From: CAVONB01 sp963697205
GTDB lineage: Bacteria > Pseudomonadota > Alphaproteobacteria > Rhizobiales > Hyphomicrobiaceae
DNA: 64,000 nucleotides
Direction: 5' to 3'
Assembly (NCBI GenBank): GCA_963697205.1
Contig: CAVONB010000002.1
Location: 1-64,000, forward strand
Positions 1-8,861 of the stretch are shown here, piece after piece; within the stretch, counting starts at the first letter, position 1, and every line of letters begins with the position of its first letter. The notes beneath the pieces were generated by a model. That model had not been told where the DNA came from. It saw only the letters and a program-made list of their open reading frames with translations, and made no database searches. The translations under genes and the position numbers were made by a program.

Positions 1-228
1 ACGCTTGGAACCACCATCAGCAACCTCGGCATGACCGAGGTGCGGTTCGGCAAGCCCGTGTTCCACGGCGACACGATCCGCGTCACCACCGAAGTCGCCT
101 CGAAACGTGAGAGCAAATCTCGCGCCGATGCCGGCCTCGTCGAGTTTCGCCACCGCGCCTTCAATCAGCGCGGTGAGATGGTGGCTGAATGCCTTCGCCA
201 GGCCTTCATGCGCAAACGGCCGGCCTGA
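1..228 (+). CDS. MaoC-family dehydratase/hydratase, C-terminal part
   Basis: The open frame enters from the left edge and ends at 226-228, so only the last 75 codons are visible. The residues around TEVRFGKPVFHGDTIRV and the later VEFRHRAFNQRGEMVAEC look like the C-terminal half of the hot-dog fold of MaoC-like enoyl-CoA hydratases, where the strand after PVFHGDT is typical. The catalytic Asp/His pair would lie upstream, outside the window. A CitE/malyl-CoA-lyase-like gene follows 60 bp downstream on the same strand, a common pairing in alphaproteobacteria, where the two act on (methyl)malyl-CoA or mesaconyl-CoA type substrates. The exact substrate cannot be read from this fragment. Confidence 0.75.
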   Translation, partial: TLGTTISNLGMTEVRFGKPVFHGDTIRVTTEVASKRESKSRADAGLVEFRHRAFNQRGEMVAECLRQAFMRKRPA

Positions 229-288
229 CGCCACCGGTCGGCCCACGGCCCACGTACCAGTTTTCGCTTTCGACGGAGCATTGAGCCC

Positions 289-1173
289 ATGCGGTCCCTT
301 CTCTTCGTTCCCGGTGACAGCGAGCGCAAGTTCGCGCGCGGGCTCATCAGCGGCGCTGACGTCCTGATCCTCGACCTGGAGGATTCCGTCGCCGCCGACC
401 GCAAGGAGGCAGCACGCGAGATCACCCGCGGATTCCTCGATCAAGGCCGCGCGACAACCGGCGCCCCCCAACTCTACGTCCGCGTCAACAGTCTCGACAC
501 CGCGTTATGGGAGGCCGATCTCTCCGCCGTCATATCCGGCGCACCCGCCGGCATCATGCTGCCCAAGACGCGCTCGGGCGAGGACGTCCACCGCATGTCG
601 ATTGCCCTGCATCATGCCGAGCAGAAGGTCGGCATCGAAGGCGGCACCACGCGCATCGTCCCGATCATCAGCGAGGTGCCGATCTCGATCCTGCAGATGC
701 CGACCTACATCGACTGCAGCACGCGCGTCGCCGCACTCAACTGGGGCATGGAGGATTTGTCCGCCGAGCTTGGCGCCGCATCGACGCGCGGACCGGACGG
801 ACAGATCACCTCGCCCTTCCGTCTCGCCCGCGACCTCACGCTCTATACCAGCGTGGCCGCCGGCGTCGCCCCGCTCGATGCCGTCTATCCCGACTTCCGC
901 GACCTGAAGGGGCTGGAGGCCGAGTGCGCGGCCGCAGCGCGCGACGGCTTCACAGGCAAGGCCGCAATCCATCCCGATCAGGTCGCCGTGATCAACGCCG
1001 CGTTCACCCCCTCCGCGGAGGAAATCGAACGCGCCGAGGAGATCGTGCGGCTCTTCCGCGAGGCACCAGGCGCAGGCGTGGTGGCCCTGCGTGGCCAAAT
1101 GGTCGACAAGCCCCATCTGGTCCGCGCCCAGCGCCTCCTGGCCCGCGCCCGCAGCGCCACACCCACCGCCTGA
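289..1173 (+). CDS. HpcH/HpaI aldolase/citrate lyase family CoA-ester lyase (CitE/malyl-CoA lyase-like)
   Basis: 294 residues, the usual length of stand-alone CitE-like lyases. It starts with MRSLLFVPGDSERKF and then LILDLEDSVAADRK, the N-terminal signature of the family in which Asp and Glu side chains bind Mg2+. Further motifs are LYVRVNS (substrate Arg), PIISE around residue 128 and NWGMEDLSAELGA around 150 (second metal ligand). The C-terminal RAQRLLARA helix is also usual. These TIM-barrel enzymes cleave or form carbon-carbon bonds of CoA thioesters such as malyl-CoA or citramalyl-CoA in the cytoplasm. The upstream MaoC-type gene suggests a two-step lyase/hydratase pair. Which acyl-CoA is used is not determined. 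Confidence 0.88.
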   Translation: MRSLLFVPGDSERKFARGLISGADVLILDLEDSVAADRKEAAREITRGFLDQGRATTGAPQLYVRVNSLDTALWEADLSAVISGAPAGIMLPKTRSGEDVHRMSIALHHAEQKVGIEGGTTRIVPIISEVPISILQMPTYIDCSTRVAALNWGMEDLSAELGAASTRGPDGQITSPFRLARDLTLYTSVAAGVAPLDAVYPDFRDLKGLEAECAAAARDGFTGKAAIHPDQVAVINAAFTPSAEEIERAEEIVRLFREAPGAGVVALRGQMVDKPHLVRAQRLLARARSATPTA

Positions 1174-1350
1174 TGCGCCCCCGCCGGCAAGAAAATACCC
1201 GTATACGGACGTTTCTTGCCGCCCCGACGCGTCTTGTCGCATAGCCCACCGTGTCTCATTGACGTCGCGAAGTCAGTCCAATTGAGTTGCCCTCCGGCAA
1301 GGAGCCCCACGCGGGGCTTCCGCCCCGCCCGCTACCCGAGGCTCAGTCCC

Positions 1351-3036
1351 ATGCGCACATCGCCCGCCGCCCTCGCCCTGTTTTTCGCCGCCCTTACCCC
1401 AGGCCAGGCCGCCGAGATCACCGCGACGTCGCGCGTAAGCGCGGTGACCGTGTTCCCCTCGGGCGCAGAGGTCCAGCGCACCGTACGCGTCGCCCTGGAG
1501 CGCGGCCAACACGTCGTCGTCCTCAACGACCTGCCGGCGGAAGCCAACCCCGCCTCCCTACGCGTCGCCGGCAAGGCGAGCGCGCAAATCGACATCGGCT
1601 CCGTCGACACGCGCCGTGTCCGCCTGCAGTCGGCCGATGCTGCAACCATCGCCGCTGAGCGCAAGAAGATCGAGGACGAGATCGAGGGCCTGAAGGATCA
1701 GCGTTCCGCGCTTGAAACCCTGATCGAAACCGCCCAGACCCAGAAGCAGCTCATTCTCAATCTCACCGAGCTTCCAAAGCGCCCGCCCGCTGCCCAACCC
1801 TCGACTGCCCTCGCCCGCCAGGACGATTGGAGCCAGGTGCTGGCACTGATCGGATCGGGCATGACCGACGTGCATCGCACCGTCCTGGAAACGAGCGTGC
1901 GCATTCGCGACACCGACCGGCGCATCAAGGACCTGGAAAAGAAGCTCACGAGCCTCGCCCCTGCGCCGCGCGAGCGCACCGAGGCGAAGATCAACGTCAC
2001 TGCTCTCGCCCCGCTCGAGGGCGAACTGACCGTCACCTATCTCGTGCGCAGCTCCTCGTGGACCTCTCACTACGATGCGCGCCTGACCACCGGCACCAAG
2101 GCGCAAGCCTCCAAACTCGCGCTGACACGGCGCGCCACGGTCCAGCAGCGCACCGGCGAGCCCTGGAACGACGTCACCTTGTCGCTGTCGACCGCCCGTC
2201 CGACACAAAGAGCAGCCGCACCGACGCTTGACGCCGTGACCGTCGACTTCGAGCCCGAGCGCCGTCCACCGCCACCGGCTCCGGTCGCCTCCGCCCCGGC
2301 GCCGCGCGCGCGCGGGCTCGGCTTCGAAGAGCGCGCGCTCAGGAAGGCCACCGCCAAGCCGGATGCGGAAATGCGCGACACCCGCGAGACGCAGGCCGAC
2401 GTCGACGCCGCCGCCTATCACGCCATCTTCACGCCGGCCGGACGCACCTCGGTCGCCGACACGGGCGAGGCCAAGCGCCTGTTCATCGACGAGCACACCC
2501 TCGATGCCGCGCTCGCCGTGCACACCGTGCCCAAGCTCGACACGACGGCATATCTCTACGCCAAGCTGACGCTGCCCAAGGGTGCGCCCTATTTGCCCGG
2601 CCGGATCAGCCTCTTCCGCGACGGCACATTTGTCGGCACCGGCCGCCTTCCCCAGCTCCCCGCCGGAGCCGAGCACGAACTCGGCTTCGGGCCCGACGAC
2701 CTCGTGCGTGTCCAATACGTCGTCGTCGACGAGAAGAAGGGCGAAACGGGCCTCATCAGCGCCTCGCGCACTGATCAGCGGCTCTACCGCATCACCGTCA
2801 AGAACCTGCACGAGCGCGCTGTCTTGCTCTCCGTGCGCGATCAGATTCCCGTCTCCCTCAACCAGGACATCAAGGTCGAGTTGCTTGGCAAGTCCGCGCC
2901 CACCCGGCGCAACATCGACGACATCCGCGGCACGCTCGCCTGGGAGACGAAGGCTGAGCCCGATACCGAAACCGCAGTAGAGTTTGGCTATCGCGTCAGC
3001 TGGCCGTCGGCAAAGGCCGTGCAATACGGCCGCTGA
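1351..3036 (+). CDS. DUF4139 domain protein (mucoidy inhibitor A-like), exported
   Basis: 561 residues from the ATG at 1351. An upstream in-frame ATG at 1216 would add 45 residues without a signal sequence, so 1351 is preferred because it begins with a clear signal peptide (MRTSPAALALFFAALTPGQA, cleavage near AEI). The mature protein has the N-terminal DUF4140-like segment (SAVTVFPSGAEVQRTV), a coiled-coil stretch around residues 95-220 rich in Lys/Glu, and the C-terminal DUF4139 beta domain with LTVTYLVRSSSWTSHYDAR and YLYAKLTLPKGAPYLPGRIS. Family members are predicted periplasmic or envelope proteins; the name mucoidy inhibitor A comes from homologues and biochemical function is not established. 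It stands alone between the lyase gene and a convergent aldolase. Confidence 0.85.
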   Translation: MRTSPAALALFFAALTPGQAAEITATSRVSAVTVFPSGAEVQRTVRVALERGQHVVVLNDLPAEANPASLRVAGKASAQIDIGSVDTRRVRLQSADAATIAAERKKIEDEIEGLKDQRSALETLIETAQTQKQLILNLTELPKRPPAAQPSTALARQDDWSQVLALIGSGMTDVHRTVLETSVRIRDTDRRIKDLEKKLTSLAPAPRERTEAKINVTALAPLEGELTVTYLVRSSSWTSHYDARLTTGTKAQASKLALTRRATVQQRTGEPWNDVTLSLSTARPTQRAAAPTLDAVTVDFEPERRPPPPAPVASAPAPRARGLGFEERALRKATAKPDAEMRDTRETQADVDAAAYHAIFTPAGRTSVADTGEAKRLFIDEHTLDAALAVHTVPKLDTTAYLYAKLTLPKGAPYLPGRISLFRDGTFVGTGRLPQLPAGAEHELGFGPDDLVRVQYVVVDEKKGETGLISASRTDQRLYRITVKNLHERAVLLSVRDQIPVSLNQDIKVELLGKSAPTRRNIDDIRGTLAWETKAEPDTETAVEFGYRVSWPSAKAVQYGR

Positions 3037-3064
3037 GGTTCGCTTGCGCACACTCACTGAGGGC

Positions 3065-3835
3065 TCAGCGTCCGGCGGCCTTCAGATACGCCGACGCCCC
3101 CGCGCCAAGGACGCGCGGCAAGTGCGTGTAGATGTAGCAGACCCCCGAAGCGATCGCCCCGCCGACCGCATCCGTCGCCGCCGGCATGCCCGGCACGCGG
3201 CCTGCCGCGCGGATCTTGGCGAGCGTTGTCTCGATCGCGGCCTTGACCGGCGGCGCCTTCGCGTTTCCCGGATGCCCCATCGACTGCGACAGGTCGGAAG
3301 GACCGATGAAGAACACGTCGATGTCGGCAACGGTCAGGATCTCATCCACGTTGGCCAACGCCGCCTCGTGCTCGATCTGCATGCACACCAGCGATTGCGC
3401 GTTCGCCGCGCGCGTGAAATCCGTCATCGCACCGCCGAGCCCCCAGCGATCCGGACGCGTCCCCGCCGCCAGTCCCCGCCCCGCGCCGGGACCAAATTTC
3501 ACCGCGGCCACCGCGCGGCGCGCATCCTCCGCGGTGTTGATGTGCGGCACCTGCACACCCATCACGCCGCGATCCATCACGCTCTGGATGTCCGCTGCCG
3601 AATTAGACCGTGGCCGCGCGATCGGCACGATGCCCACAGCGTCCGCCGCCATGCTCATCACCTCAACGTCGGCCAGCGACAGCGAGCCGTGCTCGCAATC
3701 GAGCAGCACCCAGTCGAAGCCGGCATAGCCGAGCATTTCCACGATCGGGGCGGAGGGAAACATCAACGAGCAGCCGAGCATTGGCCGGCCCGCCGCCAAT
3801 GCCGCCTTCATGCGGTTCTCTCTGGTCGCGCTCAT
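3065..3835 (-). CDS. HpcH/HpaI family aldolase (2-keto-3-deoxy acid aldolase-like)
   Basis: 256 residues, typical for class II HpcH/HpaI aldolases. The ATG at 3835 overlaps the stop of the upstream DMT transporter by 4 bp (ATGA), which fixes the start; the open frame continues upstream but without family similarity. Motifs include GFDWVLLDCEHGSLS (metal and base residues), GVMGVQVPHINTAEDARR and FFIGPSDLSQSMG. Such enzymes reversibly cleave 4-hydroxy-2-keto acids to pyruvate plus an aldehyde using a divalent metal. Translational coupling to the exporter suggests both act on the same sugar-acid or aromatic-derived metabolite. Substrate unknown. Confidence 0.85.
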   Translation of the reverse strand: MSATRENRMKAALAAGRPMLGCSLMFPSAPIVEMLGYAGFDWVLLDCEHGSLSLADVEVMSMAADAVGIVPIARPRSNSAADIQSVMDRGVMGVQVPHINTAEDARRAVAAVKFGPGAGRGLAAGTRPDRWGLGGAMTDFTRAANAQSLVCMQIEHEAALANVDEILTVADIDVFFIGPSDLSQSMGHPGNAKAPPVKAAIETTLAKIRAAGRVPGMPAATDAVGGAIASGVCYIYTHLPRVLGAGASAYLKAAGR

Positions 3836-4836
3836 CGATGACCTCGGTCCTGGGATGCGTGATGGGACGGGGCGGATGCCCCCGGCGAAGCGGTGCGTGC
3901 GGCAAACCAGATGCCGCCGATGATCAAGGCGAAGCCGGCGGCATGATACGCGGCCGGCTGCTCCCCGAGAAACAGGATCGCCAGTGTCGCCGTGAACAGC
4001 GGGATCAGGTGCAGGAACGTGCCCGCCCGCGTGCCGCCGAGGATCTCGATGCCCCGGTTGAAGCACAGGTACGCGATCACGCTCGGCACCAGCACGACAT
4101 AGGCAACCGCCGCCGCCGAGCCCCACGACACGTCCACCACCCCACCGAGCCACAATTCCGCCGACGCCACCGGCAGGTTGACCACCGCCGCGACCACGAA
4201 CGTGACTAGCGCGAACGACAGGGGATGCATCGCGGGCTTGCGGCGCATGAAGGCCGCATAGACGGATGCGGTGATCATGGCGACGAGCATGATCAGATCA
4301 CCGCGATTGAGCCGCAAGCCCATCAGGGCGCCGATGTCGCCCTTCGAGATGACGACGAGCACGCCGCTGAGAGAAACCAATATGCCCAGCGCCTGGACCG
4401 GCCGCACCCGGTCGCCGAACAGCAGGAAGCTCGCCAGCGCGATCAGGATCGGTCCGCTCGAGTTGATGATACCGGCACTGGTCGCCGTCGTGTAGTTGAG
4501 AGCTAGATACTGGAACGCGTTGAAGAACCCCGTCCCCGTCAGCCCATAGAGCAGCATCAGCGGCCAGTGCCGGCGCACCGTCGGCCAGTCGCGTCCGATG
4601 TACCGCCACGCCAGCACTGCCATCACGAGGCTGGCACCCGTCCACCGCACCCACGACAGCGTCAGCGGCGGAATGTGCCCGGCCGCCCAGCGCCCGACGA
4701 CGAAGTTGCCGCTCCAGCACAGCGTTGTGATCGTCATCATCAGGGCCGCATTGAGGGGCGTCGGACGACCAAGGGCTTGGAGCATGCTGGGAACCATAAG
4801 CGTCGTGCGGATCGCCCACGGACCGGGCCGAACCAT
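3832..4836 (-). CDS. EamA/DMT-superfamily transporter
   Basis: Up to 334 residues with about ten hydrophobic segments and two EamA repeats: the first begins near TITTLCWSGNFVVGRWAAG, the second near LIMLVAMITASVYAAFMRR. This is the architecture of drug/metabolite transporters of the inner membrane. The start may be 4836 or 4797 (MVPSM...); neither has a strong ribosome-binding site. The gene is the first of a two-gene operon with the aldolase, overlapping by 4 bp. Homologues export amino acids or metabolites; substrate here is not deducible. Confidence 0.88.
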   Translation of the reverse strand: MVRPGPWAIRTTLMVPSMLQALGRPTPLNAALMMTITTLCWSGNFVVGRWAAGHIPPLTLSWVRWTGASLVMAVLAWRYIGRDWPTVRRHWPLMLLYGLTGTGFFNAFQYLALNYTTATSAGIINSSGPILIALASFLLFGDRVRPVQALGILVSLSGVLVVISKGDIGALMGLRLNRGDLIMLVAMITASVYAAFMRRKPAMHPLSFALVTFVVAAVVNLPVASAELWLGGVVDVSWGSAAAVAYVVLVPSVIAYLCFNRGIEILGGTRAGTFLHLIPLFTATLAILFLGEQPAAYHAAGFALIIGGIWFAARTASPGASAPSHHASQDRGHR

Positions 4837-4947
4837 CGTTAGAGCCGCCGAAGCGGTGCGTAAAGTGCCGGCCCGCCCCTCCGCCCTCGTTCTGCCACCA
4901 GCGCCGCCTTATACATCGCTCGACATCTTCGAGACGCATACGGAGGC

Positions 4948-5310
4948 ATGTGGGCGATGCGCAAGAGCGGCTATATTCTCCTCGGCCTGTTGCTGATGGT
5001 CGGCGCAGTCGGCACGGCCAGCTGGCGCCACGTCATCGAGCCGTCGCGCTCGCTCAGCCGGACAACGAGTTTCGATCGGGTCTCCCCGGCCGCGCGCAGC
5101 GAACGCCCGGCCACCCGCTCCTTCAGCCAGGAGCGGACGCGGACCCAAACCCGGCTTTCGACCTGGGATACGGTCGATCTGCTGCTCAATGCGCTGAACG
5201 CCGTCGTCGGCATCGTCGGCATTTGGCTCGCCATTGCCGGTATGCGTATGCAGCGCGCGGCCGCCCACGCGCAGGCCCAGGCCATCCAGGTCGGCGGCCG
5301 CGAGCGCTGA
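4948..5310 (+). CDS. Small membrane protein of unknown function
   Basis: 120 residues (a second ATG at 4957 gives 117). There is a hydrophobic segment at residues 8-25 (YILLGLLLMVGAVGTASW), an Arg/Ser-rich linker of about 45 residues, and a second hydrophobic segment at about 78-98 (LLNALNAVVGIVGIWLAIAG), followed by an Ala/Gln-rich tail. No family recognised. It is divergent from the DMT/aldolase operon and separated from purA by a terminator-like hairpin, so probably transcribed alone. The absence of stop codons and the ordered hydrophobic segments make it likely to be real, but no function can be given. Confidence 0.6.
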   Translation: MWAMRKSGYILLGLLLMVGAVGTASWRHVIEPSRSLSRTTSFDRVSPAARSERPATRSFSQERTRTQTRLSTWDTVDLLLNALNAVVGIVGIWLAIAGMRMQRAAAHAQAQAIQVGGRER

Positions 5311-5326
5311 GCCCACGCTGGTAGGC

Positions 5327-5344
5327 GGGGCATCGCAGTGCCCC
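5327..5344 (+). other. Short hairpin downstream of the small membrane protein gene
   Basis: GGGGCA and TGCCCC separated by 6 nt lie 16 bp after the stop codon at 5310. No U-run follows, so this may stabilise the transcript end rather than terminate by itself; the stronger terminator is at 5534-5551. Confidence 0.35.
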
Positions 5345-5533
5345 GGCGACCCCGCCAATGGTCCAGAGTGGCTGCCCAAACAAGCGGTCCCCAAAGCCGG
5401 TCCAAACCCGCCGTGCGCCTGGCAGGGCAACCCCGCCGCGGCCGGCCCCTCCTTTTCGCGCGTTGCCTCGACGGGCGTTTTGCGTTACCCCGCACCACGG
5501 ATGTCTGAGCCGGCTTCCATGCCGAGGCCCCGG

Positions 5534-5551
5534 AGCCCCTTCGGGGCTTTT
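5534..5551 (+). terminator. Rho-independent terminator-like hairpin before purA
   Basis: AGCCCC / GGGGCT arms around a TTC loop followed by TTTT. It lies 38 bp before the purA start, so it would end upstream transcripts or act as an attenuator if the purA promoter is further upstream. Confidence 0.5.
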
Positions 5552-5588
5552 GGTGTGCCGCGAGCCAGCCGTTTATTGAGGGTTTCCA

Positions 5589-6881
5589 ATGGCCAACGTG
5601 GTCGTGGTCGGCGCCCAGTGGGGCGACGAAGGCAAAGGCAAGATCGTCGACTGGCTGTCGGAACGCGCCGACATCGTCGTGCGCTTCCAGGGCGGCCATA
5701 ACGCCGGCCACACACTCGTCATCGGCGGCATCACCTATAAGCTGTCGCTGCTGCCCTCCGGCGTGGTGCGCCCCGGCAAGCTCGGCATCATCGGCAACGG
5801 CGTGGTGGTCGACCCCTGGGCGCTTGTCACCGAGATCGACCGGCTGCGCGCGCAGGGCGTCGACATCACGCGCGACAGCCTGCGCATCGCGGAAAACGCG
5901 ACCTTGATCCTGCCGCTGCACCGCGAACTCGACCAGATCCGCGAGAACGCCGCCGGCACGGGCAAGATCGGCACCACCGGCCGCGGCATCGGCCCCGCCT
6001 ACGAGGACAAGGTCGGCCGCCGCGCCATCCGCGTCCAGGACTTGAAGAACCTCGGCACGCTGGAGCCCAAGGTCGACCGCATCCTCGTGCATCACAACGC
6101 GCTGCGCCGCGGCCTCGGCCAGCCCGAGATCGCCAAGAGCGAGCTGATGGCCGAGCTGGTCGCCATCGCGCCCGCGATCCTGCCCTACATGGACGTGACG
6201 TGGGACCTGCTCGACCGCGAGCGCAAGGCGGGCAAGCGCATCCTGTTTGAAGGCGCGCAGGGTGCCCTCCTCGACGTCGATCACGGCACCTACCCCTTCG
6301 TCACCTCCTCCAACACCGTCGCCGCCCAGGCCGCCACCGGCTCGGGTCTGAGCCCGCGCGCCGTCGGCTACGTGCTCGGCATCGCCAAGGCCTACACCAC
6401 GCGCGTCGGCTCCGGCCCCTTCCCCACCGAATTGCACGACGACGTCGGCCGCACCATCGGCGAACGCGGCCACGAATTCGGCACCGTCACCGGCCGGCCG
6501 CGCCGCTGCGGCTGGTTCGACGCCGTGCTCGTGCGCCAAACGATCAAGGTGGCCGGCATCGACGGCATCGCGCTCACCAAGCTCGACGTGCTCGATGGCT
6601 TCAAGGAGATCAAGGTCTGCATCGGCTACCGCCTCGACGGCGAGCGCATCGACCGTCTGCCCGCCGGCCAGAACGCGCAAGCGCGTTGCGAGCCGATCTG
6701 GGAGACATTCGAGGGCTGGACCCAGTCGACCAAGGGCGCGCGCTCCTGGGCAGAGCTGCCGGCACAGGCCGTCAAGTACGTCCGCCACATCGAGGAGCTG
6801 ATCGAGTGCCGCGTCGATCTGCTGTCGACCAGCCCAGAGCGCGACGACACTGTCCTGATGCGCGACCCGTTCCAGGATTGA
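5589..6881 (+). CDS. purA: Adenylosuccinate synthase
   Basis: 430 residues, the standard bacterial length. It catalyses the GTP-dependent condensation of IMP with aspartate to adenylosuccinate, the first committed step to AMP. The N-terminal P-loop-like motif QWGDEGKGKIVD (residues 10-21, catalytic Asp), GGHNAGHTL (catalytic His near 41), GTTGRGIGPAYEDKVGR (IMP binding), EGAQGALLDVDHGTYPFVTS and the GTP-binding TKLDVL segment are all present. Complete and apparently intact, cytoplasmic. Transcribed alone or with the PAN-domain gene 24 bp downstream. Confidence 0.98.
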   Translation: MANVVVVGAQWGDEGKGKIVDWLSERADIVVRFQGGHNAGHTLVIGGITYKLSLLPSGVVRPGKLGIIGNGVVVDPWALVTEIDRLRAQGVDITRDSLRIAENATLILPLHRELDQIRENAAGTGKIGTTGRGIGPAYEDKVGRRAIRVQDLKNLGTLEPKVDRILVHHNALRRGLGQPEIAKSELMAELVAIAPAILPYMDVTWDLLDRERKAGKRILFEGAQGALLDVDHGTYPFVTSSNTVAAQAATGSGLSPRAVGYVLGIAKAYTTRVGSGPFPTELHDDVGRTIGERGHEFGTVTGRPRRCGWFDAVLVRQTIKVAGIDGIALTKLDVLDGFKEIKVCIGYRLDGERIDRLPAGQNAQARCEPIWETFEGWTQSTKGARSWAELPAQAVKYVRHIEELIECRVDLLSTSPERDDTVLMRDPFQD

Positions 6882-6905
6882 TCAACACTGCAAGGGAGAG
6901 GACCC

Positions 6906-7310
6906 ATGAGCCGGGCTTCGAACGCGCGAATGTCGATCAGGACCTTGCTCTACGCCATCGCCGTCATCGTGGCGCTGACCGCAGCGCTGATAATGGCGAG
7001 ATCCGGAACCGTCGAGCCGTCCTCCGCCGCCAGCCCCCCGCGATCCGATGCGATGCCGGCCCAGGCCTCCGCCCGCTTCGAGCGCGAGCCCAACCTCGAC
7101 CGCTCCGGCAACGACATCTCTCGCGCGGCCCTCCAGCCCGGCGCCGCCATCGACCAGTGCGAAGCGCTGTGCCTCGCCACCACCGGCTGTCAGGCCTACA
7201 CCTACGTGAAGCAGAGCAGCACCGTGCCCGCGCCCATCTGCTGGCTGAAGGACACCGTGCCCACCGGCTATGAAAGCAGCTGCTGCACGAGCGGCGTGTT
7301 GAAACGCTGA
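6906..7310 (+). CDS. PAN/Apple domain protein with N-terminal membrane anchor
   Basis: 134 residues with a strong ribosome-binding site (GGGAGAGG) 6 nt before the ATG. Residues 12-32 form one transmembrane segment (TLLYAIAVIVALTAALIMA). The remainder, from FEREPNLDRSGNDIS to the end, resembles a PAN/Apple domain with paired cysteines (QCEALCLATTGCQAYTY, ICWLKD, SSCCTSG), a fold used for protein or carbohydrate binding. The domain would sit in the periplasm. It follows purA by 24 bp but a functional link is not apparent. Confidence 0.72.
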   Translation: MSRASNARMSIRTLLYAIAVIVALTAALIMARSGTVEPSSAASPPRSDAMPAQASARFEREPNLDRSGNDISRAALQPGAAIDQCEALCLATTGCQAYTYVKQSSTVPAPICWLKDTVPTGYESSCCTSGVLKR

Positions 7311-7314
7311 ACGA

Positions 7315-7391
7315 ATGGGGACAGGATCACGTCTCAGCCGTCTCGTTTTCCGCAAAGCCGGCCTGTGAGACTTGTTCCTATCGCCATTTTC
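7315..7391. repeat. REP-like imperfect palindrome (copy 1)
   Basis: AATGGGGACAGGATCACGTC near 7314 pairs with the reverse complement of the segment ending at about 7391; 19 of 23 arm positions match. The same core (TGGGGACAGGA-CA--TCT-A) makes the longer palindrome at 13521-13599. It starts only 4 bp after the PAN-domain stop codon, the usual place for REP/BIME-type elements. Confidence 0.5.
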
Positions 7392-7411
7392 GCATTTTCC
7401 AAGGCACGGCG

Positions 7412-8785
7412 ATGCCGAGTGAAGACCACCTGACCCGCCGCCGCGCCGCCATCCAGAGCGCCCGTCGCCGACGTCTGCGCCACTATCGTGCGCTCGGCGT
7501 CTCGCGCCTGTTATGGAAGCGACGGCTGGTGTTCATCGCTGGCGCCGTCGGCGTCGGACTGGCCGCCGTCGTCTTCGCCCTCGTCGCCGACGTCGCCCAG
7601 CGCGGCTACCAAGACATGCTGGAACGCTGGCCCTGGTCCCCGCTGCTGGTCACGCCCGCCGTCTTTGCCATCATCGCCTTCGCCGTGCGCCGCTGGTTTC
7701 CCCAGGCGCAGGGCAGCGGCATTCCCCAGGTGATTGCCGCCCGCGCCTCCCGCGACCACGCTCATCGGGCGATGCTGCTGAGCTGGCGCACGGCCATCGC
7801 CGTCGTCGCGCTGACCGTCGTCGCCATGGCCGGCGGCGCCTCGGTCGGCCGCCAGGGCCCAACCGTTCTCGTCGGTGCGGTGCTGCTGTTCGCGCTCGCC
7901 GGCGTCGCCGGCATGGGCCGCGCGCGTGGACTGGCACTCGCCGGTGCGGCCGGCGGCATCGCCGCGGCCTTCAACTCCCCGCTCGCCGGCGTCGTCTTCG
8001 CCATCGAGGAACTCGCCAAGACTTTCGACGGCCGCGTCAACGTGATGATCATCTCGTCCGTCGTCATCTCCGGGCTGGTGAGCTGGCTGACCTTCGGCCA
8101 GTACCACCACTTCGGCGTCATCCCGATCTTCGCAGCATCCAAGGCCGACTGGCTCGCGGTGATCGTCGCCGCGCTGTTCGGTGGACTCTTCGGCGGACTG
8201 TTCGCACGCTGCCTGGTCACGGCAGCGTTCTCGCCGCCCGCGTTGCTGGCCCGCCTGCGCGCACACCGCGTCGTCTTCGCAGCGGGCGCCGGCCTGCTGG
8301 TGGCGCTGCTGTCGATCGCCACCGGCGGCTATGCGGCGGGCAGCGGCTACGAAGAGGCCCGCTCCGGCCTCGTCCACGGCGAGCTCGTGCCCTGGTGGTA
8401 CGGCTTCGCCAAGCTCGCAGCCACGCTGCTATCGAGCCTCGCCACGTTGCCGGGCGGGCTGTTCGCGCCCTCGCTTGCCGTCGGTGCCGGCCTTGGCTCG
8501 GCGGCCGCTCCCCTCGTACCGTTCGTCGAGCCGCGCGTGCTCGTGCTCTTGATGATGGCTGGCTATTTCGCAGCCGTCGTGCAATCGCCGCTGACCGTGA
8601 TGGTGATCGTGATGGAGATGACCAGCGGGGCCGATCTCGTCACCCCGCTGCTGGCAACGACGCTCTTGGCCTCGATCGTGTCGCGGCTCATCAACCGCGA
8701 GCCGCTCTATCACGCGCTGGCCCGCCATTTCGCGGCCATGGCGGTGCCGCCCGAGGAGAAGTGGACAAGACAGAAGGAGGGGTAG
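7412..8785 (+). CDS. ClC-family chloride channel/antiporter homologue with Gln at the gating-glutamate position
   Basis: 457 residues with about ten to twelve hydrophobic helices, the length of bacterial ClC proteins lacking CBS domains. Signature motifs are GSGIPQV (101-107), GRQGPTV (146-152), AFNSPLAGVVFAIEEL and PGGLFAPSLAVGAGLG. In the great majority of ClC transporters the second motif is GREGP, whose Glu gates chloride and couples proton exchange; here codon 148 is CAG (Gln). The following GPTVQ glutamine is also replaced by Leu. The rest of the fold looks intact, so this is probably a functional but altered anion pathway rather than a pseudogene. Monocistronic by position. Confidence 0.88.
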   Translation: MPSEDHLTRRRAAIQSARRRRLRHYRALGVSRLLWKRRLVFIAGAVGVGLAAVVFALVADVAQRGYQDMLERWPWSPLLVTPAVFAIIAFAVRRWFPQAQGSGIPQVIAARASRDHAHRAMLLSWRTAIAVVALTVVAMAGGASVGRQGPTVLVGAVLLFALAGVAGMGRARGLALAGAAGGIAAAFNSPLAGVVFAIEELAKTFDGRVNVMIISSVVISGLVSWLTFGQYHHFGVIPIFAASKADWLAVIVAALFGGLFGGLFARCLVTAAFSPPALLARLRAHRVVFAAGAGLLVALLSIATGGYAAGSGYEEARSGLVHGELVPWWYGFAKLAATLLSSLATLPGGLFAPSLAVGAGLGSAAAPLVPFVEPRVLVLLMMAGYFAAVVQSPLTVMVIVMEMTSGADLVTPLLATTLLASIVSRLINREPLYHALARHFAAMAVPPEEKWTRQKEG

Positions 8786-8861
8786 GATATAGGCGCAACA
8801 ACAGTCGCCCGATTACGAACACCACAACAGAAAAGTCACGTTCACCAACCAATCAGCGCCG

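Noticed and set aside
505..1244. Long ORFs on both strands overlapping the CitE-like gene (245 codons each)
   Set aside because: Arg/Gly-rich shadow frames typical of GC-rich DNA; the CitE-like frame has clear family motifs.
1558..3057. 499-codon reverse ORF opposite the DUF4139 gene
   Set aside because: No motifs, composition of an antisense shadow (Gly/Val/Asp/Arg), and it is fully opposite a well-supported gene.
4971..6788. 605-codon reverse ORF opposite purA
   Set aside because: Shadow of purA; the plus-strand frame contains all adenylosuccinate synthase motifs.
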